Assembly: GCA_903929355.1 (NCBI GenBank)
Contig: CAIYUN010000034.1
Location: 42,471-106,470 of the forward strand
Direction of reading: 5' to 3'
From: an uncultured Opitutaceae bacterium
GTDB lineage: Bacteria > Verrucomicrobiota > Verrucomicrobiia > Opitutales > Opitutaceae
Length of the DNA stretch: 64,000 nt
This document shows positions 8,873 to 17,727 of this stretch, one piece after another. The translations under genes and the position numbers were made by a program. How positions within the stretch are numbered: the first letter of the stretch is position 1; each line of letters starts with the position of its first letter. The notes beneath the pieces were generated by a model, which made no database searches, was not told where the DNA came from, and saw only the letters and a list, made by a program, of their open reading frames with translations.

Positions 8873-9424
8873 GGGTGCGGGCCAAGCAAGCACGTTTCCG
8901 GGGGGAAATCAGCCCAGATTACACCTGCTTAACATTTTTCTGGATTTTTCCTAAGAAAATGCCCCTGAACGTGTCTTAGCTACAGCTCCCTGTGTCTCAT
9001 TCCTTTCTCCACTCCGCCGGGTGCGGTCATGACATTTTTCTGACAACTATTTTGCAGGCTGATGACAATTCCCCGACCGGAATGCGCTATTCTCGTGCGT
9101 CACCCTTATGAACCCCCTCGCTCAATTCTCCCACCGGCGCGCCTCTCCATTCTTGAACCCAATCGTCCAAAGCCCGCTTGCGTTCTGGATGTGCTGGGGC
9201 TTGCACGCCGTGGTGGGTCGCTGGCTCCGGTCCGATGTTTTTTGCCCCGGCACCGGGTCAGTCAGCCCGGCTACCATCGAATCTGCCCGAAAACGGGGAT
9301 GCGCCTCGCCCAACCTCCCTTGGTGAATGCGGTTGCGCCGCGTCCGGCCTTCGCCAGCCTGCAACCCACCAGCCGGGTGCCCCACGATTCAGTCCCGCCC
9401 CCCTCCCCTCCGTTTCCCTCCGCC
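8873..9424. promoter_or_regulatory. Divergent regulatory region
   Basis: A 550-base gap between the divergent response regulator and DUF4139 genes, with no convincing gene. It is locally AT-rich at 8925-8965 and 9020-9070. The 11-mer ACATTTTTCTG occurs twice, at 8932-8942 and 9032-9042, exactly 100 bases apart, and TGACA occurs three times (9030, 9041 and 9063). These are candidate sites for the adjacent OmpR-type regulator. A weak rightward promoter could be TGACAA (9063) with TATTCT (9088), but the 19-base spacing is long. 9095-9424 would be a long leader with nothing recognisable. Confidence 0.45.
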
Positions 9425-11242
9425 ATGAAAACGTCTTCCCCTTCCCTCTGCGTCCGGCTTCTGGCCGCTTGCCTCTGGCTTCTGGCCTCTGGCGCGTTGC
9501 GCGCGGCCGCCGCCCCCGAACCGGTGGAATCAACCCTGGGCGCCGCGACGGTCTACACCGACCGCGCGGTCGTCACCCGCACGGCCACCCTGGATCTGGC
9601 CGCCGGCGAGCACGAGCTGACGTTTGAGAACCTGCCGTCCGCCCTGCTGGATGACTCGCTCCAGGTCACCGCCCACGGCACCGCGGAGGCCACGATCCTC
9701 GACGTCAACGCCCGCAACACGTTCGTCGAGGCCACGCCTGACCCGAAGGTGAAGGAGCTCGAGGACCAGCTCAAGGATCTCGCCCGCCGGCAACGCGTGC
9801 TCGACGACCGTGGCGCCGTCCTCGGCCAGCAGCGTGATTATCTCCTCAAGATCCAGACGGCCTCGACCACGCCCGTCAGCGGCGCGAAGGATGCCAATCC
9901 CGCCGATGTGGACGGGTGGGCCAGACTTTTGGCATTCACCGACTCCGGGCTGGGGAAAATCGCCGATGAACTGCGCGGGCTCGACCAGGACCGCGAAAAG
10001 CTCCGCGACCAACAAACCGCCCTCGAGGCACAGCTCAACCAGCTCCGCAACGGCGGCCCCGTCGCCGCCAACGGTGGCCTCATCCGCCCCAACCCCAACC
10101 GGGGTCGCAATGTGAAGACCGTCACCGTGCGCCTGTCCGTGGCCGGCCCCGGCCGGCTCCAGCTCGCCCTCGCCTACGGCGTGCGCGGCGCGTCCTGGAC
10201 GCCGTCCTATGATGCCCGCCTCCATGCCGACGCCACTTCGCCGACGGTGGAGCTGTCCTATTATGGCAACATCCGCCAAAACACCGGCGAGGATTGGAAG
10301 GATGTGCAGCTGACCCTATCGACCGCCCGGCCCAGCCTCGGTGGCGGTGCGCCCGAGCTGCCCGCCTGGGTGCTGGACATGCGCCCGGCCCCACAGCCCA
10401 TGCAGCGAACCAATGTGCGGGTGGGGGCCGCCGGCCGCGGGGGTGGGGGCGGGGTCGGGGGCGCGATGACGCTGAATGGGGGGACGCTGGCCGTCAGCCA
10501 GTCCTTCAATCGCTTGGGCGGCGAGAACGGTTTTGGCCTCGAAACCGGCAACAATGTTGACGCCGCCTTTTCCACCGCCGTCGTCGAGACCGGCGTGACG
10601 AGCGCCTCCTACAAGATTCCCGTCACCACCACCATCCTCAGCGACAACGCGCCGCAAAAGGCCGGCATCGCGAGCGTCCGGCTCGCGACCAGGCTCCAAT
10701 ACGAGTCCACTCCGCGCCTGCTGGAGGCGGCGTTCCTGAGCGCCTACGTCACCAACACGAGTGACTTCCCTTTCCTCGCCGGTCCGATGAACACTTTCCT
10801 GGACGACGATTTCATCGCCGCCAGCAGCCTCAAAACCGTCATGCCCACGGAAAAGTTTGGGCTGAACCTCGGGGCCGACGAAGGCATTGCCATCAAACGC
10901 CGGCTGGTGAACCGCCTCACCGAGTCGGCCGGCCTCACCGGCAAATACACCCGAATCACCTACGAGTTTCTCGTCACCGTCACCAACCACAAGCCGGCGC
11001 TGGCGCACGTGGTGTTCAAGGAGCTGCTTCCTCTCGCCCGCAATGAAAAGATCGTGGTCAAGCTCCTGACCCCGGCCGAGCGTGAGGTGGGAACGACGGA
11101 CAAGCCTGGCGCGGAAATCACCCGCGAGGAGGACGGCAAGCTCGTCTGGCGGGTGGACCTGAAGCCTGGGGAAAAGCGGGAATATCCGCTTAAATTCTCA
11201 GTCGAGTATCCCAACGACTTCGCCATCTCCGGCCTCGAGTGA
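9425..11242 (+). CDS. DUF4139 protein, first tandem copy
   Basis: A 605-residue exported protein of the DUF4140/DUF4139 ('mucoidy inhibitor A'-like) family, of unknown biochemical role, probably in the cell envelope. Signal peptide at about 1-29. The N-terminal domain has 'VYTDRAVVTRTATLDLAAGEHELTF'-type sequence (about 40-65), then a coiled coil (about 100-230 with a break), then the DUF4139 beta-rich domain ('YGVRGASWTPSYDARL', 'GNIRQNTGEDWKDVQLTLST', 'GEKREYPLKFSVEYP'). A Gly-rich variable insert at about 318-382 contains 'AMTLNGGTLAVSQSF', like an autotransporter-associated repeat. ATG 9425 was chosen because it opens directly into the signal peptide. The next gene is a paralogue 28 bases downstream. 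Confidence 0.88.
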   Translation: MKTSSPSLCVRLLAACLWLLASGALRAAAAPEPVESTLGAATVYTDRAVVTRTATLDLAAGEHELTFENLPSALLDDSLQVTAHGTAEATILDVNARNTFVEATPDPKVKELEDQLKDLARRQRVLDDRGAVLGQQRDYLLKIQTASTTPVSGAKDANPADVDGWARLLAFTDSGLGKIADELRGLDQDREKLRDQQTALEAQLNQLRNGGPVAANGGLIRPNPNRGRNVKTVTVRLSVAGPGRLQLALAYGVRGASWTPSYDARLHADATSPTVELSYYGNIRQNTGEDWKDVQLTLSTARPSLGGGAPELPAWVLDMRPAPQPMQRTNVRVGAAGRGGGGGVGGAMTLNGGTLAVSQSFNRLGGENGFGLETGNNVDAAFSTAVVETGVTSASYKIPVTTTILSDNAPQKAGIASVRLATRLQYESTPRLLEAAFLSAYVTNTSDFPFLAGPMNTFLDDDFIAASSLKTVMPTEKFGLNLGADEGIAIKRRLVNRLTESAGLTGKYTRITYEFLVTVTNHKPALAHVVFKELLPLARNEKIVVKLLTPAEREVGTTDKPGAEITREEDGKLVWRVDLKPGEKREYPLKFSVEYPNDFAISGLE

Positions 11243-11270
11243 ACCCCGGCTGCCACCCTTCTTTCCCGCC

Positions 11271-13112
11271 ATGAAAACTTCCTTTACCCGCCGATCCGTC
11301 AGGTTTCTGACCTCTGGCCTCTGGCTTCTGGCCTCTGGCGCGTTGCGCGCCGCCGCCGTCCCGGTTGATTCGCAGATCACGGCCGCGACCGTCTACACTG
11401 ACCGGGCCGTCGTCACCCGCACCGCCGCGCTCGATCAACTGACCGTGGGTGAGCACGAGCTGACGTTTGAGAATCTGCCGGCGGCCCTGATGGACGACTC
11501 GCTCCAGGTCACCGCGCACGGCACCGCGCAGGCCACCATCCTCGATGTCAACGCCCGCAACACCTTTGTCGAGGCCACGCCCGACCCCAAGGTCAAGGAG
11601 CTGGAGGATCGGCTCCAGGACCTCGCCCGCGAGCGCCGCGGCTATGACGATCGCACCACCATCATCGGCCAGCAGCGCGACTACCTCCTCCGCATCCAGA
11701 CCGCCTCGACCACGCCGGTGAACGGCACCAGTGCCGTGCCGGTCTCCCGCCCCGGGGTGGACGACTGGACCAAGCTCATGGACTTCACCGAGAAAAACCT
11801 CACCGCCCTCAACGCTGAATCCGAAACCCTCGACCAAAAACGGGATGACCTCCAGGCCCGCCAGACCGCGCTGGAAGCCCAGCTCAACCAGCTCCGCTCA
11901 GGTGGCGCCACCGGCGGCAACGGGGGGCGCATTCGGCCGAATCCCAATCGCAACCGGAACGTCAAGACGGTCACGGTGCGGATCGCCGTCGCCACGGCGG
12001 GCAACCTCTCGCTGGCGCTCGCCTACGGGGTGCGCGGAGCCTCCTGGTCGCCGTCCTATGACGCCCGGCTCCGCACCGGGGCGGACCAACCGGCCGTGGA
12101 TCTCGGCTACTTCGGCAACATCCGGCAGAATACTGGCGAGGACTGGAAAAATGTCGCCCTCACCCTTTCGACCGCGCGCCCCAGCCTCGGCGGCGGCGCG
12201 CCCGAGCTGCACGCGTGGGTGCTCGATGAGTCCAAGGGCGGGAATGGGACTTTAGTTTTGAGCGGCTCCAACAACTATACGGGCGGCACCGCGGTCGGCA
12301 GCAATTTGGCGCTGAATGGCGGCATGTTGTCGGGAAGCAACACGGCCATGATGAACAATTTCGCCGTTGCAGTCCCGGCGACCACCCAAGCCGCGCCGAT
12401 GGAAAAGGACGCCTCCTATGCCGGCGCCGCGGTCGAATCCGGGGTGACGAGCGCTTCCTACAAGATCCCCGGCACCAACACCGTGCTCAGCGACAATGCC
12501 CCGCAGAAAGTCGGCATCACCACCGCCCGGCTCGCCGCACTCCTCCAATACCAGGCGGCCCCGCGCACCATCGAGGCGGCGTTCCTCAGCGCCTATGTGA
12601 CCAACACCGGCGATTTCCCCTTCCTCGCGGGACCGATGAACACCTTTCTCAACGACACCTTCATCGCCACCAGCAGCCTGAAAACCGTCATGCCGAACGA
12701 GAAGTTCAACCTCGCCCTTGGGGCCGACGAGGGCATCGCCGTCAAGCGCCAGCTCGTCAAGCGCTTCACCGAGCAGACGGGTTTCACCAGCAGCGGTGTC
12801 CGCATCACCTATGAGTTTCTGATCACCGTCACGAACAACAAGAAGACGTCGGAACGGTTGGTCTTCAAGGAGGTGCTGCCGGTCTCGCGCAACGACAAGA
12901 TCGTGGTGAAGCTGCTCGTCCCTGCCGAGCGCGACCTGCTCACGCTGGAGCAGGTGGTCACGAACGCCGAGTATCCCAAGGCGGGCATCACCAAGGAGGA
13001 GGACGGCCGGCTCGTCTGGCGCGAGGACCTGAAGCCGGGCGAGAAGCGGGAGTTCCCGTTCAAGTTCTCCGTCGAGTATCCGGCCGACTTTCCGATCATG
13101 GGTTTGGAGTGA
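11271..13112 (+). CDS. DUF4139 protein, second tandem copy
   Basis: A 613-residue paralogue of the preceding gene with the same layout: signal peptide, DUF4140-like N domain, coiled coil, DUF4139 domain. Blocks such as 'LQVTAHGTAQATILDVNARN' are almost the same in both, so this is a tandem duplication. The variable insert (about residues 323-385) differs and contains 'GTLVLSGSNNYTGGTAVGSN', a close match to the beta-strand repeat of autotransporter passengers. The hydrophobic core of the signal peptide, 'LTSGLWLLASGALRA', is encoded by a CTCTGGC-type repeat that is also found between genes elsewhere in the window. Function unknown; likely outer-membrane or periplasmic. Confidence 0.88.
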   Translation: MKTSFTRRSVRFLTSGLWLLASGALRAAAVPVDSQITAATVYTDRAVVTRTAALDQLTVGEHELTFENLPAALMDDSLQVTAHGTAQATILDVNARNTFVEATPDPKVKELEDRLQDLARERRGYDDRTTIIGQQRDYLLRIQTASTTPVNGTSAVPVSRPGVDDWTKLMDFTEKNLTALNAESETLDQKRDDLQARQTALEAQLNQLRSGGATGGNGGRIRPNPNRNRNVKTVTVRIAVATAGNLSLALAYGVRGASWSPSYDARLRTGADQPAVDLGYFGNIRQNTGEDWKNVALTLSTARPSLGGGAPELHAWVLDESKGGNGTLVLSGSNNYTGGTAVGSNLALNGGMLSGSNTAMMNNFAVAVPATTQAAPMEKDASYAGAAVESGVTSASYKIPGTNTVLSDNAPQKVGITTARLAALLQYQAAPRTIEAAFLSAYVTNTGDFPFLAGPMNTFLNDTFIATSSLKTVMPNEKFNLALGADEGIAVKRQLVKRFTEQTGFTSSGVRITYEFLITVTNNKKTSERLVFKEVLPVSRNDKIVVKLLVPAERDLLTLEQVVTNAEYPKAGITKEEDGRLVWREDLKPGEKREFPFKFSVEYPADFPIMGLE

Positions 13113-13225
13113 TCCATTCGCCGTGCCGCCTTCCGTGGTGGACCGTGCGCTCCTCGCCCGGCTGGATCGCCCTGTCCGCCATGGCCTGCGGGTGACACCA
13201 AAATCCTCCCGCCCTTCGATGCCTT

Positions 13226-13266
13226 TCTCTGTGACCTCGGATTTTACCCCTGTGGTCTCTGTGACC
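13226..13266 (+). repeat. Dispersed 'TCTGTGACC' type repeat
   Basis: TCTGTGACCTCGG and GTGGTCTCTGTGACC lie in the gap before the next gene. Reverse-complement relatives occur at 40001-40050 (GGTCACAGAGGCCACAGAGG). The gap 13113-13349 holds no other feature that I can support. Confidence 0.5.
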
Positions 13267-13349
13267 ATTGGCTGTATCTGGGTTCATTGCGACGTTGCCC
13301 TGGCGTGTTCCGCCTTGCGCGCGGGGCCGGGGTCGATGCACTGGCTGGC

Positions 13350-13820
13350 ATGAAAATCTCTTTCACGCCCAAGGAATATGCCCGCTTGCTGGAGCTGGTC
13401 TATCTCGGCCTGCACGTCGCCGTGCGCCGGCAGGAGGAGGGCGGCCCCGAGCATCCGCCCACCCGCCGCTATGAGGAGCTGGAGCAGAAGCTGCTGGAAC
13501 TGGCCGCCCCGCTGGGCTGCCCCGAGTTGGTGGACGTCGGTGCCCTCGGCCGCCTGGTTCCCTCGGCCAAACTGGCCGAGGACGAACGCGTGCAAAAACT
13601 GATCGGAGAATACAACAACGACACTTTCTGGCATGAACTCGTGGTGCGCCTGGCCGACCGGGATCTCGCCACCCAGCAAACCAAGTTGTCGCTCGCCGGC
13701 ACGGGCGGGCCACCCATTGACGCCGACCTGCGCCTCCGCGAGCTGGAGGACGGCTATTGGGAGGAGTTTGAGGCCAATGATCTTGCCAACGTCGTCCTGC
13801 TGCGGGGTGGCAAGGGCTGA
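13350..13820 (+). CDS. Conserved hypothetical protein
   Basis: A soluble 156-residue acidic protein starting 'MKISFTPKEYARLLELVY'. It is mostly helical by composition, with 'NNDTFWHELVVRLADRDLA' in the middle and an acidic C-terminal helix 'RLRELEDGYWEEFEANDLA'. No signal peptide, membrane segment or catalytic motif was seen. ATG 13350 was preferred over upstream codons because the extension is repeat-like DNA. It stands alone between the DUF4139 pair and the phosphofructokinase gene (116-base gap). The family looks conserved, but I cannot name it. Confidence 0.65.
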   Translation: MKISFTPKEYARLLELVYLGLHVAVRRQEEGGPEHPPTRRYEELEQKLLELAAPLGCPELVDVGALGRLVPSAKLAEDERVQKLIGEYNNDTFWHELVVRLADRDLATQQTKLSLAGTGGPPIDADLRLRELEDGYWEEFEANDLANVVLLRGGKG

Positions 13821-13936
13821 AGCCCCCCCGCGCTTTTCCATTGATTCCCGCCACTTTGGGTTTGCCAGCCGCGCGCCCGACCCCCCAAGCTGTCCCTTCA
13901 TCCCTCGTTCCAACCCCATTTATCCAAAACATCGTC

Positions 13937-15196
13937 ATGGCTGAACTTTCAGGAAACGCCTTGGTGGGCCAGTCTGGTGGCCCCACCGCCGTCATCAACG
14001 CCAGTGTGGCCGGTGTCATCGCCGAAGCCCTCAACCACACCTGCATCGAGGAGATTTACGGCACGCTGAACGGTGTGCTCGGCCTTCTCCAGGAGGACTT
14101 CATCGATCTGGCCGCCGAGTCGCAGCAGACGGTCCGTGCGCTCCGCCACACGCCCGGCGCCGCCCTTGGCACCTGCCGCTACAAACTCAAGCGCCCCGAG
14201 GACTTCGAGCGCGTCCTCGCCGTCTTCCAGGCCCACAACATCCGTTACTTTTTCTACGCCGGCGGCAACGACTCGCAGGACACGGCTGACAAGATTTCCC
14301 AGCTCGCCAAGACCCAGGGCTACGAGCTCCGCGTCATCGGCATCCCCAAGACGGTGGACAACGACCTGCCCGTGACCGACCACTGCCCGGGCTATGGTTC
14401 GGTCATCAAGTATCTTGGCACCACCATTCGCGAGCTGGCCTGTGACCATGAGGCGATGGGCCGGCACGATCTCGTCTCCATCGTCGAGGTCATGGGCCGC
14501 AACGCCGGCTGGATCGCCGCCGGGGCCTCGCTGGCCAAGCGCCGCGACCACCCCAACGACCCGCCGCACCTCATTTACCTGCCCGAGGTCGCCTTCGCGC
14601 CCGAGAAGTTCATCGCCGATGTGCAGCGCGTCCTGAAGCGCGAGAAATACTGTCTGGTCGTCGTCGGCGAGGGCCTGATTGACGCCGACGGCAACTACAT
14701 CGCCGCCGCCGAGGCCACCGATGCCTTCGGCCACGCCCAGTTGGGCGGCGCCGGCGAGTATTTAAAAAACCTGGTCGAGCAGCAGATCCCGGGGGTGAAA
14801 GCCCGGTCCTGCAAGCCGGGCATCGCCCAGCGCGCCGCCGCCCACGCCGGCTCAAAGACTGACGCCGACGAGGCCTACCTCGCCGGCCAGGCCGCCGTGA
14901 AGGCCGCCGTCAACGGTGAGACCGACAAGATGATCACGCTCGTCCGCGGCGACGCAGAGCACTACACCTGCGAGACGGGCCTGGCCCCGCTGGCCGACAT
15001 CGCCAACGGGGTGAAAAAGCTCCCCCGCGAATGGATCAACGAGGACGGTGTGAGCATGAACTTCCAGTTCGCCCGCTATGCGCAGCCCTTCATCCAGGGC
15101 GAGACCGTGGTCCCGCACGACGCCGGCCTGCCGGTCTTCGCGCACCTCGAGAAAGTCGCCGTGGAGAAGCTCCTCCCGCCGCACGAGACGGTGTGA
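13937..15196 (+). CDS. pfp: PPi-dependent 6-phosphofructokinase
   Basis: Diphosphate-fructose-6-phosphate phosphotransferase (419 residues), the reversible glycolytic/gluconeogenic step that uses pyrophosphate. N-terminal 'GQSGGPTAVINAS' is the phosphate-binding loop. 'GGNDSQDTA' (109-117) replaces the GGDG of ATP enzymes, as in the PPi-type group. 'PKTVDNDL' (137-144) has the catalytic Asp, and 'VMGRNAGWIA' is the fructose-6-phosphate motif. ATG 13937 directly precedes the conserved N terminus. With the GTP-type PEP carboxykinase at 37.9-39.7 kb it suggests a carbon metabolism that can run in both directions and saves ATP. Confidence 0.94.
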   Translation: MAELSGNALVGQSGGPTAVINASVAGVIAEALNHTCIEEIYGTLNGVLGLLQEDFIDLAAESQQTVRALRHTPGAALGTCRYKLKRPEDFERVLAVFQAHNIRYFFYAGGNDSQDTADKISQLAKTQGYELRVIGIPKTVDNDLPVTDHCPGYGSVIKYLGTTIRELACDHEAMGRHDLVSIVEVMGRNAGWIAAGASLAKRRDHPNDPPHLIYLPEVAFAPEKFIADVQRVLKREKYCLVVVGEGLIDADGNYIAAAEATDAFGHAQLGGAGEYLKNLVEQQIPGVKARSCKPGIAQRAAAHAGSKTDADEAYLAGQAAVKAAVNGETDKMITLVRGDAEHYTCETGLAPLADIANGVKKLPREWINEDGVSMNFQFARYAQPFIQGETVVPHDAGLPVFAHLEKVAVEKLLPPHETV

Positions 15197-15300
15197 GGGG
15201 GAGGGGTGGCGAGGCCATGGAGCCGCGACGCCCTGATCGTGGTTCGAGCCCAACGCAGCGCGCCAAGGACGGCGTGCCCCACTTTGGGTGCCGGCCGGTA

Positions 15301-15329
15301 TTGACATTCTGCCAGTGTGGTATTACCCA
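15301..15329 (+). promoter_or_regulatory. Possible promoter/operator of the toxin-antitoxin pair
   Basis: TTGACA at 15301-15306 is followed by TATTAC at 15321, with a spacing of only 14 bases. The small palindrome GGTA-T-TACC overlaps the -10 position and could be where the RHH antitoxin represses its own operon, as is usual for such pairs. The match is weak because of the short spacer. Confidence 0.35.
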
Positions 15330-15336
15330 TCCCGCC

Positions 15337-15579
15337 ATGCCCGTGGTCACCGTCAAAATGCCCAAGCCGCTCCACGCCCGCCTTGTGGCCGAGGCGCGGC
15401 GGCGCCGCACGACCAAGTCGGCCGTGCTGCGCGAGGCCTTTGCCGAACGCCAGACCGCCGCGCCGTCCGGCTCGTTCTATGAGCGCGCCAAGCATTTGAT
15501 TGGCGCTGCCTCCGGACCCGGTGATCTTTCCACCAACCCCAAATACATGGAAGGTTATGGGGAGTCCCGTCGTCCTTGA
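15337..15579 (+). CDS. vapB: VapB-like antitoxin, ribbon-helix-helix
   Basis: An 80-residue protein starting 'MPVVTVKMPKPLHARLVAEA', typical of an RHH/CopG DNA-binding domain: a short strand, then two helices ('LHARLVAEARRRR', 'TKSAVLREAFAER'). The C-terminal half ('ERAKHLIGAASGPGDLSTN') has the shape of the toxin-wrapping segment of VapB antitoxins. Its last 23 bases overlap the toxin gene in another frame, which points to translational coupling. It should both repress the operon and neutralise VapC. The ATG fits the start of the RHH fold. Confidence 0.85.
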   Translation: MPVVTVKMPKPLHARLVAEARRRRTTKSAVLREAFAERQTAAPSGSFYERAKHLIGAASGPGDLSTNPKYMEGYGESRRP

Positions 15580-15976
15580 TACCGGGCCGCTGGTCGCGTT
15601 CCTCAATCAAGAGGACGCCCTTCACGCCTGGACTGCCGAACAACTCCGTTCGCTGCAGCCGCCCTTTCTGACCTGCGAAGCGGTGATTTCCGAAAGCTAT
15701 TATCTCCTGAGCCGGGCCCGGCAGGGCGTGCCCGCGCTTATGAACCTGCTGCAGGAGGACCTGATCCAGACCCCGTTTGTGCTGCGCGACCAGCTTGAGG
15801 CCGTGGCCGCCCTGATGGCCAAATATCACGATGTCCCCATGTCCCTGGCGGACGCCTGCCTGGTGCGGATGAGCGAGCTGCACGACAGGGCGCGGGTTTT
15901 CACCCTGGACGCCGACTTCAAGCTTTACCGCCGCCACAGCCGGCAGACGATACCGCTCATCTTCCCCCGCGCGTGA
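15557..15976 (+). CDS. vapC: VapC-like PIN-domain toxin ribonuclease
   Basis: A 139-residue PIN-domain protein, expected to cut RNA with Mg2+. The acidic residues are in place: Asp in 'VVLDTGPLVAFL' near the N terminus, Glu in 'CEAVISE', Asp in 'MSLADACLV' and Asp in 'FTLDADFKLY'. ATG 15557 lies 23 bases inside the antitoxin gene and gives a start right at the first PIN strand ('MGSPVVLDTG'). The stop codon overlaps the GTG start of the following ABC exporter (sequence GTGA), which is unusual for a toxin-antitoxin operon. Confidence 0.88.
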   Translation: MGSPVVLDTGPLVAFLNQEDALHAWTAEQLRSLQPPFLTCEAVISESYYLLSRARQGVPALMNLLQEDLIQTPFVLRDQLEAVAALMAKYHDVPMSLADACLVRMSELHDRARVFTLDADFKLYRRHSRQTIPLIFPRA

Positions 15977-17727
15977 AACGCTTCCGCCCCTACCTCCATT
16001 ACCTCCGTGCCGTGCGGAGTCCGCTCGCCGGGGCGCTGCTGTGTGCCTTGTTCTATGGCGTGGCCAGTGGCTTCGGCCTGCCTTACATGTGCAGCAATGT
16101 GTTTCCCAGGTTCTTCCCCGGTGAACAATTCGACCCCACCCATCCGCCCACCACCTCGGATCTGCTGCTCACCGCTCTCGCGATTCCCTTGGTCTTCGTC
16201 GTCCGCGGCGTGGCAGGCTACCTCAACAGTTACCTCATTCAGCTCTGCGGCGTGCGGGTGCTGGAGGCGCTCCGCCTCGATTTCTTCCGCAAGCTCCAGG
16301 TTCTGCCCCTCTCGTTTCTCCAGCAGCAGACCACCGGCGACCTGATCTCGCGCGGCCTGTCCGACACCAACCAGCTCCAAAACACCCTCACCACGGTTGC
16401 CAACGACCTCATGAAGCAGCCAGCCACTTTGGTGTGCGCCGTGGGCTATCTGGCCCTTAAGGCATACATGGAAAAGGGCGTCGTGCTGGTGCTCGTTTGC
16501 CTGGCGCTGGTGCCCCTGTGCGTTTTTCCCATCCGCTACGTCGGCCGCAAGCTCATCAAGCGCGCGGCGCAAATCCAACGTCACCTCGGCTCGGTGACAG
16601 AGCGCTTCAGCGAAAACCTGGGCGCGGCCCGCGAGGTGCGGGCCTTTGGGCTGGAAGCCCGCGAGGTCGGGCGCTTCGGGGAGGTGACGCGTGCGCTCAT
16701 CACCTGGCAGATGAAGGCCGTGAAGTACGCCCAGGCGCTCACGCCGGCGATTGAGATCATCTCGGCCTTTGGCATCTCACTCACGCTGGTTTACGCCCAC
16801 AATGTGGGGGTGCCATTGAATGCCTTCCTAGGGATAATCGTTGCACTGTACGCCAGCTACGACCCGATCAAGAAGCTTGGCGCTGTCACCAGCGAGTTGA
16901 AGCGCGGCACCGCCTCGCTCGACCGGCTCGAGGTGATCCTCGACGCCCCGGTCGGAATCGCCGACCCGGTGGAGCCGGTGGCGGTGGGGCGGCTGCGGGG
17001 GGCGGTCGGGTTTCAGCACGTTTCCTTTGCCTATCGGGCCGATACTCCCGTGCTGCGAGACGTCACGGTGAACATCCCCGCCGGCACGGTGTGCGCGCTG
17101 GTCGGGCCGACGGGCGCGGGCAAGACCACCTTCGCCAACCTCGTGCCGCGCTTTTACGAGGCCACCGCCGGCGCGGTCACCATTGACGGGGTTGACGTGC
17201 GCGCGATGCGGCTGGCCGACCTGCGGCGCAATATCGCCCTGGTCTCGCAGGAGGCGGTCCTCTTTCACGACACCATCCTGAACAACATCCTCCTCGGCCG
17301 GCAGGACGCCACTCGGGCCGAGGTCGAGTCGGCGGCGCGCGACGCCTTTGCCCACGACTTCATCACGGCCTTTCCGCAGGGCTACGACACCATCGTGGGC
17401 GAACGCGGGGCGTCCCTCTCCGGCGGCCAGCGCCAGCGGGTGGCGCTGGCGCGGGCGTTCCTGCGTAACGCGCCGCTGCTCATCCTCGACGAGGCCACGA
17501 GCGCGCTGGACAGCGAGAGCGAGAAGTTCATCCAGGCCGCGCTCAAGAAGCTGATGGCCGGCCGCACGGTGCTGATCATCGCGCACCGGTTCTCGACCAT
17601 CCGCGACGCCTCGATGATCCTGGTGTTTGAACAAGGGGCCATTGTGGCCTCCGGCCCGCACGCGGAGGTCTACGCCACCAGCCGCCTTTACAAATCGCTC
17701 TACGACCTGCAGGGGGTCGCCGGCTAA
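15973..17727 (+). CDS. MsbA-type ABC exporter (fused permease/ATPase)
   Basis: Half-size ABC exporter, 584 residues. Six membrane helices lie in the first ~320 residues (first at about 14-35), followed by a nucleotide-binding domain with Walker A 'GPTGAGKTT' (~377), Q loop 'VSQEAVLF', signature '[15 protein letters not shown]' (~482), Walker B '[12 protein letters not shown]' and H loop 'IAHRFSTI'. The type exports lipids, lipid A or drugs; the substrate cannot be told here. The GTG start overlaps the VapC stop by four bases, so it is probably read through from the toxin-antitoxin operon unless it has its own internal promoter. There is no ATG close to the N terminus that would keep the first membrane helix. 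Confidence 0.9.
   Translation: MKRFRPYLHYLRAVRSPLAGALLCALFYGVASGFGLPYMCSNVFPRFFPGEQFDPTHPPTTSDLLLTALAIPLVFVVRGVAGYLNSYLIQLCGVRVLEALRLDFFRKLQVLPLSFLQQQTTGDLISRGLSDTNQLQNTLTTVANDLMKQPATLVCAVGYLALKAYMEKGVVLVLVCLALVPLCVFPIRYVGRKLIKRAAQIQRHLGSVTERFSENLGAAREVRAFGLEAREVGRFGEVTRALITWQMKAVKYAQALTPAIEIISAFGISLTLVYAHNVGVPLNAFLGIIVALYASYDPIKKLGAVTSELKRGTASLDRLEVILDAPVGIADPVEPVAVGRLRGAVGFQHVSFAYRADTPVLRDVTVNIPAGTVCALVGPTGAGKTTFANLVPRFYEATAGAVTIDGVDVRAMRLADLRRNIALVSQEAVLFHDTILNNILLGRQDATRAEVESAARDAFAHDFITAFPQGYDTIVGERGASLSGGQRQRVALARAFLRNAPLLILDEATSALDSESEKFIQAALKKLMAGRTVLIIAHRFSTIRDASMILVFEQGAIVASGPHAEVYATSRLYKSLYDLQGVAG

Noticed and set aside
9108..9326. Small open frame in the leader of the first DUF4139 gene
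   Set aside because: No recognisable domain, mixed composition, and it overlaps another open frame; nothing supports translation.
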